A stretch of 64,000 nt of DNA from Algoriphagus ornithinivorans. GTDB lineage: Bacteria > Bacteroidota > Bacteroidia > Cytophagales > Cyclobacteriaceae. Shown here in pieces: positions 1 through 7,068 of this stretch (position 1 is its first letter; every line of letters begins with the position of its first letter). The DNA lies in assembly GCF_900115305.1 (NCBI RefSeq), contig NZ_FOVW01000005.1, positions 186,001 through 250,000 of the forward strand. The letters are read 5' to 3'. The position numbers were made by a program, and so were the translations under genes. Under the pieces are notes generated by a model. That model saw nothing but the letters and a program-made list of their open reading frames with translations. It did no database searches and had not been told where the DNA came from.

Positions 1-1
1 A

Positions 2-649
2 AGGGTGCAAGAAGAAAGAGGTGCTACGGTCAAGGATATCATGGTTCCTATTTCTGACGGCATTAAGCAAATCGGAGTGGTCGTGAATTTGGAAAAAATG
101 CTCAGCTCGGAAGGAAATGAGTTGATCAGGTCTTTGGAGAAAAATGTCACTTTGGCCATCATCGATCAAAACTGGAAAGAACATCTACGGGATATGGATG
201 ACTTAAAGCAGTCCGTTCAGAATGCCGTATATGAACAAAAAGATCCATTGTTGATTTATAAGTTTGAGGCATTTGAGATGTTCAAGCGATTTATTGGCAA
301 ATTGAATGAAGATATGGTTTCATTCCTTACCAGAGCTGATTTGCCAAAGCAAGATCCTTCTCAAGTTCAGCAAGCACAGGCTCAAAGAGCACCTGAACCA
401 CAAGTTCAAGCTTCCAAAGCTGAGGTTTCAAGCTCCTTGAACCCTGGTGCAAATAGAGCTGCGGCGGCAGCTGCTTCTGCAGGAAGACAGGCCCCTCAAG
501 CTGTTGCTCCAAGAAAGTCTGAAAAGACTTATGGAAGAAATGATCGTGTGACTGTTCAATACACGAACGGAACCCTCAAAGAGGATGTCAAGTATAAAAG
601 TGTGGAACAGGATGTGCAGGAAGGAAAATGTGTAATCATCGATAATTAA
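2..649 (+). CDS. secA: SecA preprotein translocase ATPase, C-terminal fragment
   Basis: This is the 3' end of secA; the reading frame is open from base 2 and the start lies outside the window. About 215 residues remain. They carry the helical scaffold/wing signature: an IDQNWKEHLRDMDDLKQSV stretch followed by YEQKDPLLIYKFEAFEMF. SecA is the ATPase motor that pushes preproteins through SecYEG at the inner membrane. After an Ala/Gln-rich linker (about residues 115-175) the tail ends in GRNDRVTVQY and KCVIIDN. The usual CxCxSGKKYKxCC zinc-binding tail is absent. The next gene starts 5 bp after the stop. Identity is secure; the unusual tail may be lineage-specific. Confidence 0.95.
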   Translation, partial: RVQEERGATVKDIMVPISDGIKQIGVVVNLEKMLSSEGNELIRSLEKNVTLAIIDQNWKEHLRDMDDLKQSVQNAVYEQKDPLLIYKFEAFEMFKRFIGKLNEDMVSFLTRADLPKQDPSQVQQAQAQRAPEPQVQASKAEVSSSLNPGANRAAAAAASAGRQAPQAVAPRKSEKTYGRNDRVTVQYTNGTLKEDVKYKSVEQDVQEGKCVIIDN

Positions 650-654
650 TCCAT

Positions 655-1194
655 ATGAGAGTTGTCTGGTTATTAGTGCTTTTGATTGTTGCAGCTTCTT
701 GCAAAACATCTAGCTCTGCAGTAGATAGTGCATCTTCTTATGAAAATTACTCTGAAGATTTGAGCTCATCGCTGCCTTCCTATCCAAACTTTGAGGAAAG
801 GAAAGAAGCACAAAAAGCACCAGAACCAGCCACTTCTCCTCAGGCGATTGATAATCAACTTGAGCAAATCGCCAAGCAGCAGTATGACAAGAATAAATCC
901 GAGCCGTATTTCAATGGATATAAGGTGTTGGTTTATTCAGGCTTGGATAGAGATTTAGCATTTAAAACCCAGGAGAAAATTAGCATGCTTTTCCCTGATG
1001 TTAAGCCAGCCATTCAATATGAGCAGCCCCGGTACTTGGTGAAAGTTGGAAAATATGCCTACAAGGTGGAAGCATTGAAGACTTACCATCTGATCAAAAC
1101 TGAATTCCCATCGGCACGGATTATTCAAGATCGAATCTTGAGGAAAGAATTTACTGTGCCAAGCCAAAGCAATGATGTTGAAGGACAAAATTAA
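655..1194 (+). CDS. SPOR-domain-like lipoprotein
   Basis: A 179-residue protein with a lipoprotein signal peptide (hydrophobic stretch, then VAASC with Cys16 as the lipidation site) and a Ser/Pro-rich linker. The C-terminal segment (about residues 85-165) resembles a SPOR fold: FNGYKVLVYSG at the first strand, then YLVKVGKY and a last strand ending in ARIIQD. SPOR domains usually bind denuded glycan strands of peptidoglycan, so an envelope or division-site role is plausible. The gene sits 5 bp after secA and its end overlaps the next gene, so the three probably share a transcript. The SPOR call rests on pattern only. Confidence 0.7.
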   Translation: MRVVWLLVLLIVAASCKTSSSAVDSASSYENYSEDLSSSLPSYPNFEERKEAQKAPEPATSPQAIDNQLEQIAKQQYDKNKSEPYFNGYKVLVYSGLDRDLAFKTQEKISMLFPDVKPAIQYEQPRYLVKVGKYAYKVEALKTYHLIKTEFPSARIIQDRILRKEFTVPSQSNDVEGQN

Positions 1195-2365
1195 ATCGCT
1201 TGCCAAAGCGTATAAAGAAGAAGTAATTCAAAATAGACGTCATCTCCATTCCCATCCGGAATTAAGCTATCAAGAGTACGAGACAGCAAAATTTGTTAAG
1301 TCTAAACTGGAAGAGATAGGAATCGAGAGCTTGGAGCAAAAAGCGACAACGGGATGGACTGCATTGATCAAAGGAAAAAACCCGGATAAAAAAGTAATAG
1401 CGCTTCGTGCAGATATGGATGCCTTGCCAATTATTGAGGCAAACGAAGTTCCTTATAAGTCCCAAAATCCAGGGGTAATGCATGCTTGTGGGCATGATGC
1501 ACATACAGCATCATTGTTAGGTGCTGCCAAAATCCTTAACGAGGTAAAGGACCAATTTGAAGGTACCATCAAGCTTATTTTTCAACCGGGAGAGGAAGTT
1601 GCCCCAGGTGGCGCATCTTACATGATCAAAGATGGAGCTTTGAATAATCCACGTCCCAATGGTATAATTGGTCAACATGTGATGCCCTTCATTCCAGCAG
1701 GAAAAGTTGGGTTTCGTCAAGGCATCTATATGGCCTCTGCAGATGAGCTTTATGTCACTGTGAAAGGTAAAGGAGGACATGGAGCTATGCCGGAAACACT
1801 AATCGATCCGGTATTGATTGCTTCTCATATGATTGTTGCTTTGCAACAAGTGATCAGCAGAGCTGCAAGCCCTAAAATCCCTTCGGTACTTTCATTTGGT
1901 AGAGTGGAAGCTTTAGGAGCTACTAATGTGATTCCAAATGAGGTGAAAATTCAAGGCACTTTTCGAACCCTGAATGAAGAATGGAGAGCGAAGGCTCACC
2001 AAAAAATGCTTCAAATCGCAAAAGGAATCGTGGAAGGCATGGGTGGAGAAGTTGACTTCGAAATCAGAAAAGGCTACCCATTTTTGCAAAATGACCCAGA
2101 ATTAACCGCAAGAGCAACAGATGCGGCCAAGGAATATCTGGGTGAAGAAAATGTCATAGATTTGGATATCTGGATGGCAGCTGAGGATTTTGCCTATTAT
2201 TCTCAGGAAATTGACGGTTGCTTTTACCGCCTTGGAACCCGAAATGAAGACAAGGGAATAGTATCGGGTGTTCACACGCCTACCTTTGATATCGAGGAAG
2301 ATGCTTTGGAAATTGGTGCCGGATTGATGGCCTGGTTGGCTGTGGCAGAACTTCAAAAAGCTTAA
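1175..2365 (+). CDS. M20 family amidohydrolase (N-acyl amino acid / IAA-amide type)
   Basis: About 396 residues, full length for M20D amidohydrolases, which remove acyl or indoleacetyl groups from amino acids using a dinuclear metal centre. Numbering from the first ATG (1172), visible ligands are Cys106 and His108 in MHACGHDAHTA, Glu141/Glu142 in FQPGEEVAPGG and His169 in IIGQH. The N-terminal HLHSHPELSYQEYET is typical of the family. The dimerisation-domain motif GHGAMP follows. Two adjacent ATGs (1172, 1175) could start it; both lie inside the end of the SPOR gene. No signal peptide is seen, so the enzyme is probably cytoplasmic. The exact substrate cannot be read from sequence. Confidence 0.9.
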   Translation: MLKDKIKSLAKAYKEEVIQNRRHLHSHPELSYQEYETAKFVKSKLEEIGIESLEQKATTGWTALIKGKNPDKKVIALRADMDALPIIEANEVPYKSQNPGVMHACGHDAHTASLLGAAKILNEVKDQFEGTIKLIFQPGEEVAPGGASYMIKDGALNNPRPNGIIGQHVMPFIPAGKVGFRQGIYMASADELYVTVKGKGGHGAMPETLIDPVLIASHMIVALQQVISRAASPKIPSVLSFGRVEALGATNVIPNEVKIQGTFRTLNEEWRAKAHQKMLQIAKGIVEGMGGEVDFEIRKGYPFLQNDPELTARATDAAKEYLGEENVIDLDIWMAAEDFAYYSQEIDGCFYRLGTRNEDKGIVSGVHTPTFDIEEDALEIGAGLMAWLAVAELQKA

Positions 2366-2386
2366 TACTGAGTTGACATTTTAATC

Positions 2387-2403
2387 ATTTAGCAAAGCTA
2401 AAT
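2387..2403. promoter_or_regulatory. Perfect inverted repeat overlapping a candidate promoter upstream of the S1/P1 nuclease gene
   Basis: ATTTAGC and GCTAAAT face each other across a 3-bp centre. The right arm runs into TAAATTTG (2399-2406), which matches the Bacteroidota -7 consensus TAnnTTTG. A TTGACA-like element lies at 2373-2378, but its spacing is not the optimal one. The layout would suit an operator; a weak terminator for the preceding operon is the alternative. Confidence 0.35.
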
Positions 2404-2466
2404 TTGAATATAGAATTCAGTTTCTAAAGATTTCATTGAAGCAAAAAGACAAATACTCATAAAAGA

Positions 2467-3240
2467 ATGAAAAGATTCAGAATAGCAGGTATTATCCTGC
2501 TTTTTTCCTTAGTATCTACCCAAAGCTTTGCCTGGGGTCAGTTGGGACATTATTTGATTGGCCTAATGGCCCAAAGGCAGATGAAAGAATCCACCGTGAA
2601 AAGGGTGGAAAAAATTATTTACCCAATGTCCATAGCTCGCAGTGGCACTTGGATGGATGAAATCAGGTCAGATAGCACTTTCAATTATGCCACTACCTGG
2701 CATTATTTGACCAGCAAAAACGGAGAATATGACCCTGCACATCAGGAAAAAGGCGGAGATGCTTACGAGGCTATTCAGCGCTTGAAAAATGAATTGAAAG
2801 CAGGTGGATTAACTCCGCAGCAAGAAGCAGAAAAGTTAAAAATGTTAATTCATATGGTGGAAGATATCCATCAACCCCTTCATGTTGGAACTGGTGAAGA
2901 TCGTGGAGGAAATGATGTGAAGATTGAATTTTTCGGAAACCCTACCAACCTACATGCACTTTGGGATAGTGGAATGATTGAAAGACAGGGCATGAGTTAC
3001 TCTGAAATTGCCAATGAACTATACAGAAGAATCACTCCTGAATTGCAAAGACATTATCAGTCTGCAAGCATGCAGGACTGGTTGAAGGAAGCGGTAAGTT
3101 TAAGACCTATGGTGTATGATTTGCCGGAAAATAAAAGAATCAGCTATAGCTATATGTATCAATATTATCACGTAGCTGAAGAAAGGATGGTCGCTGCAAG
3201 TGTGAGATTAGCGCAGATCTTAGAAGAGATATATGGCTAA
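2467..3240 (+). CDS. Secreted S1/P1-type nuclease
   Basis: A 257-residue zinc-dependent nuclease of the S1/P1 family, which cleaves single-stranded nucleic acids and 3'-nucleotides. A signal peptide ends at SFA, leaving Trp23 as the mature N-terminus, as required in this family because the terminal Trp ligates zinc. Other ligands are visible: His28 (WGQLGH), Asp64 (TWMDEIRSD), His79 (TWHYLT), His129/Asp133/His139 (HMVEDIHQPLHVG) and His163/Asp167 (NLHALWDSG). It is probably exported to the periplasm or outside for nucleotide or phosphate scavenging. It stands alone, preceded by a palindrome and followed by a terminator-like hairpin. Confidence 0.93.
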   Translation: MKRFRIAGIILLFSLVSTQSFAWGQLGHYLIGLMAQRQMKESTVKRVEKIIYPMSIARSGTWMDEIRSDSTFNYATTWHYLTSKNGEYDPAHQEKGGDAYEAIQRLKNELKAGGLTPQQEAEKLKMLIHMVEDIHQPLHVGTGEDRGGNDVKIEFFGNPTNLHALWDSGMIERQGMSYSEIANELYRRITPELQRHYQSASMQDWLKEAVSLRPMVYDLPENKRISYSYMYQYYHVAEERMVAASVRLAQILEEIYG

Positions 3241-3265
3241 AAGACATTTGTCTAATAGGAAGAAG

Positions 3266-3292
3266 GCCGAGATGATTATCCTGGCTTTTTTT
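3266..3292 (+). terminator. Probable intrinsic terminator after the S1/P1 nuclease gene
   Basis: GCCGAGAT pairs with ATCCTGGC, with one A-C mismatch and one G-U pair, across the loop GATT. A run of seven T follows. It lies 26 bp beyond the stop codon. Confidence 0.5.
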
Positions 3293-3317
3293 ATTCAAAA
3301 TTTAGAATAGTTAAATT

Positions 3318-4697
3318 TTAAAGCGTCCGAATTCTCCATTCTTTTGGATAGTAATTATTGCTTCGCCCGCCCAAGTTTTTGATCCAGCCTAAAGGCAGAT
3401 CTTGATAACAAATCAGGACCCAGCCCAAGGGAATCTCATCGATCTCCAAATCTTTTTTCCTCAAAAAATCCAGTGCTTGAGCCAAGTTGACATTGAGCAA
3501 ATTGAATCCATTTTTGGGTAATGTGGATAAAGCCCACTCGGCAGATGGGATCCAGTCGTTTTTCTGTTTTTTTCCTAATTCAACCCCGAAATAACGGATG
3601 CTTAAATGCTGGCTAATTTTTTCAAAATAGGCCTTCCAAGTAGATTCAATTCTAAAATAGGAGTCATTTAGCTGATAGTATTGTCCTGAAGGTTGAAAAC
3701 CTAATTCCTCATCCAAAGCCTGAGATTCTTTTGGACTGACTTCTTTCAGAAAAGGATGCTTGAAATCCTTAATTTTTCCCGGAGAAAGAGAAAAAGCATC
3801 TTCTGGCCTTTTGAAAACTGTAATAAAAAAGCCTTCTCCTTCCACTAAATGCGGGAAAAAACGATAGCCGTAAAAAGTCCCTTCTTCGGTTTCTACTTGG
3901 CTTTCCCGAATATTCCATGTTTCATTGAGAGGAATTCTTACCGGTTCATAGGAAAATTCGGAAATCATAAATCGAATCATCTCCTCATTTTCCGCTTCAT
4001 TAAAGGTGCAGGTACTATAAATCAAATGGCCATCAGCCGCAGTGAGTGCACCGGCTTTGTCCATGATTCTTTTTTGCCTGGATGAGCAAAGTTGCACATG
4101 ATCTGGGGACCACTCTGTTCTAGCCTGTGGATCTTTTCGAAACATGCCTTCTCCGGAGCAAGGGGCATCCACCAAAACGAGATCAAAGAATCCCTCCAGA
4201 GGCTCAAAGTGCTCGGGATCATTATTGCTAACCACCGTATTTCCCAAACCCCATTTGATGATATTCTCTTTTAGAATTTGGGAACGGCTTTGGATTACTT
4301 CGTTGGCCACCAAAAGGCCTTCATTGCCTAGGTAGGAGCTTAATAAGGTTGACTTTCCCCCCGGGGCTGCCGCCAAGTCTAGGTAGATTCCTTTCGGTAT
4401 CTGTAGGCTTTGTAAAATATGTTCAATAAACATAGAAGATGCTTCCTGAACATAATAAGCCCCAGCATGAAAACTCGGGTCTAAAGTAAAGGAAGGGCGC
4501 TCTTCCAAAAAATATCCTTGCTTGGACCAAGGAACAGGCGAAGCTTGATATTGAAGCTTGAATTTTTTGAATGGGTTGAGGCGAATAGAACTTCTACTAT
4601 CTTGATCAATAGCCTTTTCGAAAACGCCATATTCTTCGTTTCCGAGTAACTCTCTCATTTGAGTTTGAAATGCGGCAGGAAGTTGAAGTTTATCCAT
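3318..4697 (-). CDS. RsmF/NOL1-NOP2-Sun family rRNA (cytosine-C5) methyltransferase
   Basis: A 459-residue SAM-dependent RNA m5C methyltransferase. The SAM-binding motif is LDLAAAPGGKSTLLS (about residues 107-120). The two family cysteines are Cys180 in VDAPCSGEGMF, which releases product, and Cys230 in YSTCTFNEAENE, the nucleophile. The roughly 170-residue C-terminal part, ending with a conserved YYPKEWRIR block, fits the PUA-like extension of RsmF-type enzymes that modify 16S rRNA. It is transcribed alone on the minus strand. The family is certain; the exact rRNA position is not. Confidence 0.9.
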   Translation of the reverse strand: MDKLQLPAAFQTQMRELLGNEEYGVFEKAIDQDSRSSIRLNPFKKFKLQYQASPVPWSKQGYFLEERPSFTLDPSFHAGAYYVQEASSMFIEHILQSLQIPKGIYLDLAAAPGGKSTLLSSYLGNEGLLVANEVIQSRSQILKENIIKWGLGNTVVSNNDPEHFEPLEGFFDLVLVDAPCSGEGMFRKDPQARTEWSPDHVQLCSSRQKRIMDKAGALTAADGHLIYSTCTFNEAENEEMIRFMISEFSYEPVRIPLNETWNIRESQVETEEGTFYGYRFFPHLVEGEGFFITVFKRPEDAFSLSPGKIKDFKHPFLKEVSPKESQALDEELGFQPSGQYYQLNDSYFRIESTWKAYFEKISQHLSIRYFGVELGKKQKNDWIPSAEWALSTLPKNGFNLLNVNLAQALDFLRKKDLEIDEIPLGWVLICYQDLPLGWIKNLGGRSNNYYPKEWRIRTL

Positions 4698-4797
4698 ATA
4701 ATTCAGGCCTTAAAGATAGGCAAATGATTTTACTCTGATTTGGAGTCAAGCTTTCCTCAATGCCCCAAAATATCTGTAAATTCAGGAAAAAACGGAT

Positions 4798-5157
4798 ATG
4801 CAAGTCTTAATCTCCATATTAATCAGCTTGATAGCAGTCGAGCACTTATTTTTCTTTTGGATGGAGTCTATTGCTTGGGAAAGTTTTGGCCGAAAGGTTT
4901 TCGGAGGATCTAAGGAGTTCTTCAAAACCACTAAGTCTCTTGCCGCAAATCAAGGGTTATACAATGGCTTTGTTGCTACTGGCCTTATTTGGTCCTTTTT
5001 TCTGGAAAATGAGCTGTCCATTTCTGTTCGATTATTCTTTCTGGGATTTATCGTAGTTGCAGGAATTTTCGGGGCATACACCGTTTCTAAAAAAATCTTT
5101 TGGTTTCAGGCCTTTCCTGCTTTCATTGCATTTATTCTGATTCTCAGCTTTTCATAA
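4798..5157 (+). CDS. DUF1304 family small membrane protein
   Basis: A 119-residue protein with four predicted membrane helices. It carries the DUF1304 pattern: Glu and Trp residues in the first hairpin (EHLFFFWMESIAW) and the central NQGLYNGFVATGL motif. The biochemical role of the family is unknown. The next gene begins 15 bp later on the same strand, so co-transcription is likely. No start ambiguity is seen. Confidence 0.85.
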   Translation: MQVLISILISLIAVEHLFFFWMESIAWESFGRKVFGGSKEFFKTTKSLAANQGLYNGFVATGLIWSFFLENELSISVRLFFLGFIVVAGIFGAYTVSKKIFWFQAFPAFIAFILILSFS

Positions 5158-5172
5158 ACCTATAGCCTAACT

Positions 5173-6015
5173 ATGAAACTATATAAATTAGCCTCAGCAA
5201 CCCTTTTAGAAGTAGACCAAGCGTTTTTGCTAGGCCCAGAATTAGACTGGGATCATTTATTGGGTAGAGAAAATTTAAAATCTCTGTTGAGTAATGAGTC
5301 CAAAAACTGGGAAAGTATCTCCTCCTCCAAAGCAGAGGAATTATTGGGTGAGGAAATCTTGGCTCCAATGGGGAACCAGGAAGTTTGGGCTGCAGGTGTC
5401 ACCTATTATCGAAGCCGAACTGCAAGAATGGAAGAGTCTCAAGATTCAGGTGGAGCTGATTTCTATGATAAAGTGTATGCAGCCGATAGGCCAGAACTTT
5501 TTTTTAAAGCTACCGCATCGAGGGTTTCTAACCCTGGTTCTCCCGTGAATATCAGAAAGGACTCCTCTTGGGATGTTCCCGAACCTGAATTGACTTTACT
5601 TTTATCACCTTCCGGAAAAATCCAGGGTTTTACTATTGGAAATGATATGAGCAGTCGGAGTATAGAAGGTGAAAATCCACTGTATTTACCACAAGCTAAA
5701 GTATATCAAGGTTGTGCTTCCATAGGTCCATGTATTTGGATTGGAAATCAGTTGGAGGAGGAAACTGAAATTAAATTGGAAATAAAAAGAGGAGGAAAAA
5801 CCCAATTTGAAGGAAAAACCAATTTGACACAATTAAAACGGAAACCACAGGAATTGGCCGATTGGTTATTCAGAGCAAATACATTTCCTATTGGTTGCTT
5901 TTTGATGACAGGTACTGGAATTGTTCCTGATAATTTTACGCTGGAGGATGGAGATCAGGTCTTGATAAGTATTGAACCTATGGGTGTGTTAGTCAATTCA
6001 GTGAAAAAGATCTAA
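5173..6015 (+). CDS. Fumarylacetoacetate hydrolase (FAH) family protein
   Basis: A 280-residue protein of the FAH superfamily, whose members cleave or decarboxylate acylpyruvates and 3-deoxy-2-keto sugar acids with a bound divalent metal. The metal-binding motif EPELTLLLSPSGKIQG and the following GNDMSSRSIEGENPLYLPQ are intact. GTGIVPDNFTLEDGD near the C-terminus is also characteristic. The length suits the single-domain members related to 2-keto-3-deoxy-sugar-acid enzymes. It follows the DUF1304 gene closely. No pathway partner is next to it, so the substrate stays open. Confidence 0.88.
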   Translation: MKLYKLASATLLEVDQAFLLGPELDWDHLLGRENLKSLLSNESKNWESISSSKAEELLGEEILAPMGNQEVWAAGVTYYRSRTARMEESQDSGGADFYDKVYAADRPELFFKATASRVSNPGSPVNIRKDSSWDVPEPELTLLLSPSGKIQGFTIGNDMSSRSIEGENPLYLPQAKVYQGCASIGPCIWIGNQLEEETEIKLEIKRGGKTQFEGKTNLTQLKRKPQELADWLFRANTFPIGCFLMTGTGIVPDNFTLEDGDQVLISIEPMGVLVNSVKKI

Positions 6016-6069
6016 TGACTGTATCAGATTAGAGCTTAAAAGCGTAATGACTTCATAAATAGTGTTATC

Positions 6070-6543
6070 ATGAATAAATTCTGCTGTTTTCTCCTGACTT
6101 CATTATTTGCCCTTTCTTCTTGCACTGAGGCGATTAATCCTGACAAGTCTGATTGGGAAGAATGGGCGCTAACAGAATCTTTTTGCAACTTTTGCCTCAA
6201 CCCTGGAGACGTAAAGACTTATGATCAGACGGACACAACCTATGTTTACCGATTTAAGAAAGACAGTTCTTTTGTTAAAAACATTGGTGATTATGTGCTT
6301 TCCGGAAAGTTTCAGGTCGAAGAGAATAATGACAATTTATTTTTGTTGTTGAATTATGACGAAGAGTCTGTGCTTTTGAGCCGTGACAATCCTAGTAATA
6401 GGCAACTGATCCACACCTGTTTTTCAGGTCAAGAGTATTTTTCCTGGGATTCTGATGGAAGGTTATTGGGTTCATGGGGAGCATGTGATGGACCTACATT
6501 GATATTTGAAAAGACGAGCGATACCCAAAGCATATTTTTTTAA
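6070..6543 (+). CDS. Hypothetical lipoprotein
   Basis: A 157-residue protein with a lipoprotein signal peptide ending ALSSC (Cys18). The mature part is acidic, Trp-, Cys- and Phe-rich, with CNFCLN near the start and further Cys residues in HTCFSGQ and GACDG, so disulfides are possible in the periplasm. A YVYRFKKDSSF stretch is reminiscent of small lipocalin-like Bacteroidota lipoproteins that begin with a description of a measured value, but no family is recognised. It lies 9 bp before the yjbQ-like gene. Confidence 0.7.
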   Translation: MNKFCCFLLTSLFALSSCTEAINPDKSDWEEWALTESFCNFCLNPGDVKTYDQTDTTYVYRFKKDSSFVKNIGDYVLSGKFQVEENNDNLFLLLNYDEESVLLSRDNPSNRQLIHTCFSGQEYFSWDSDGRLLGSWGACDGPTLIFEKTSDTQSIFF

Positions 6544-6552
6544 CTTGCCGAT

Positions 6553-6981
6553 ATGAGTCAGTTTTTTCAAAAAAAATTACGTTTGCCCAGTTATCCACAA
6601 GGCTATCATTTAATTACTGAAAAAATAGAGGCTGCCATTCCTGAAATTGAACAATTTCAAGTCGGTTTTTTGCAGGTTTTTATCCAGCATACTTCAGCTG
6701 CCCTGACTATCAATGAAAATGCTGATCCTACTGTCAGAAAAGACTTCCAAACCTTTGTAAATGAATTGATTCCGGAAACTTATCCACGGTTTATCCACAC
6801 TTATGAAGGTCCGGATGATATGCCTGCTCACATTAAAGCCAGTTTTTTCGATTCCAGCCTTCAAATTCCGATTTCTGGTGGAAAACTATCCTTAGGAATT
6901 TGGCAGGGAATATATCTATGTGAATTTAGGCGAAATGCAGGCTCCAGAAACTTGGTGCTAACTGCCTTTGGTACCCGCTGA
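6553..6981 (+). CDS. YjbQ/UPF0047 family protein (secondary thiamine-phosphate synthase-like)
   Basis: A 142-residue protein that covers the whole YjbQ/UPF0047 fold. Signature segments are FIQHTSAALTINENADPTV, DMPAHIKASFF and LSLGIWQGIYLCEFR, with the conserved His and Asp residues of the family. E. coli YjbQ has weak thiamine-phosphate synthase activity, but the physiological role is unsettled. Two perfect DnaA-box 9-mers fall inside this short gene (6591 and 6791). It is probably co-transcribed with the preceding lipoprotein gene. Confidence 0.9.
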   Translation: MSQFFQKKLRLPSYPQGYHLITEKIEAAIPEIEQFQVGFLQVFIQHTSAALTINENADPTVRKDFQTFVNELIPETYPRFIHTYEGPDDMPAHIKASFFDSSLQIPISGGKLSLGIWQGIYLCEFRRNAGSRNLVLTAFGTR

Positions 6982-7068
6982 AAAACGATAAGCATCACAT
7001 CTTACCATTTGTAAAATTCTCAGAGTCAAAGCTTCAAACAATTCTAATTTTGTGGCATCGACTAAACC

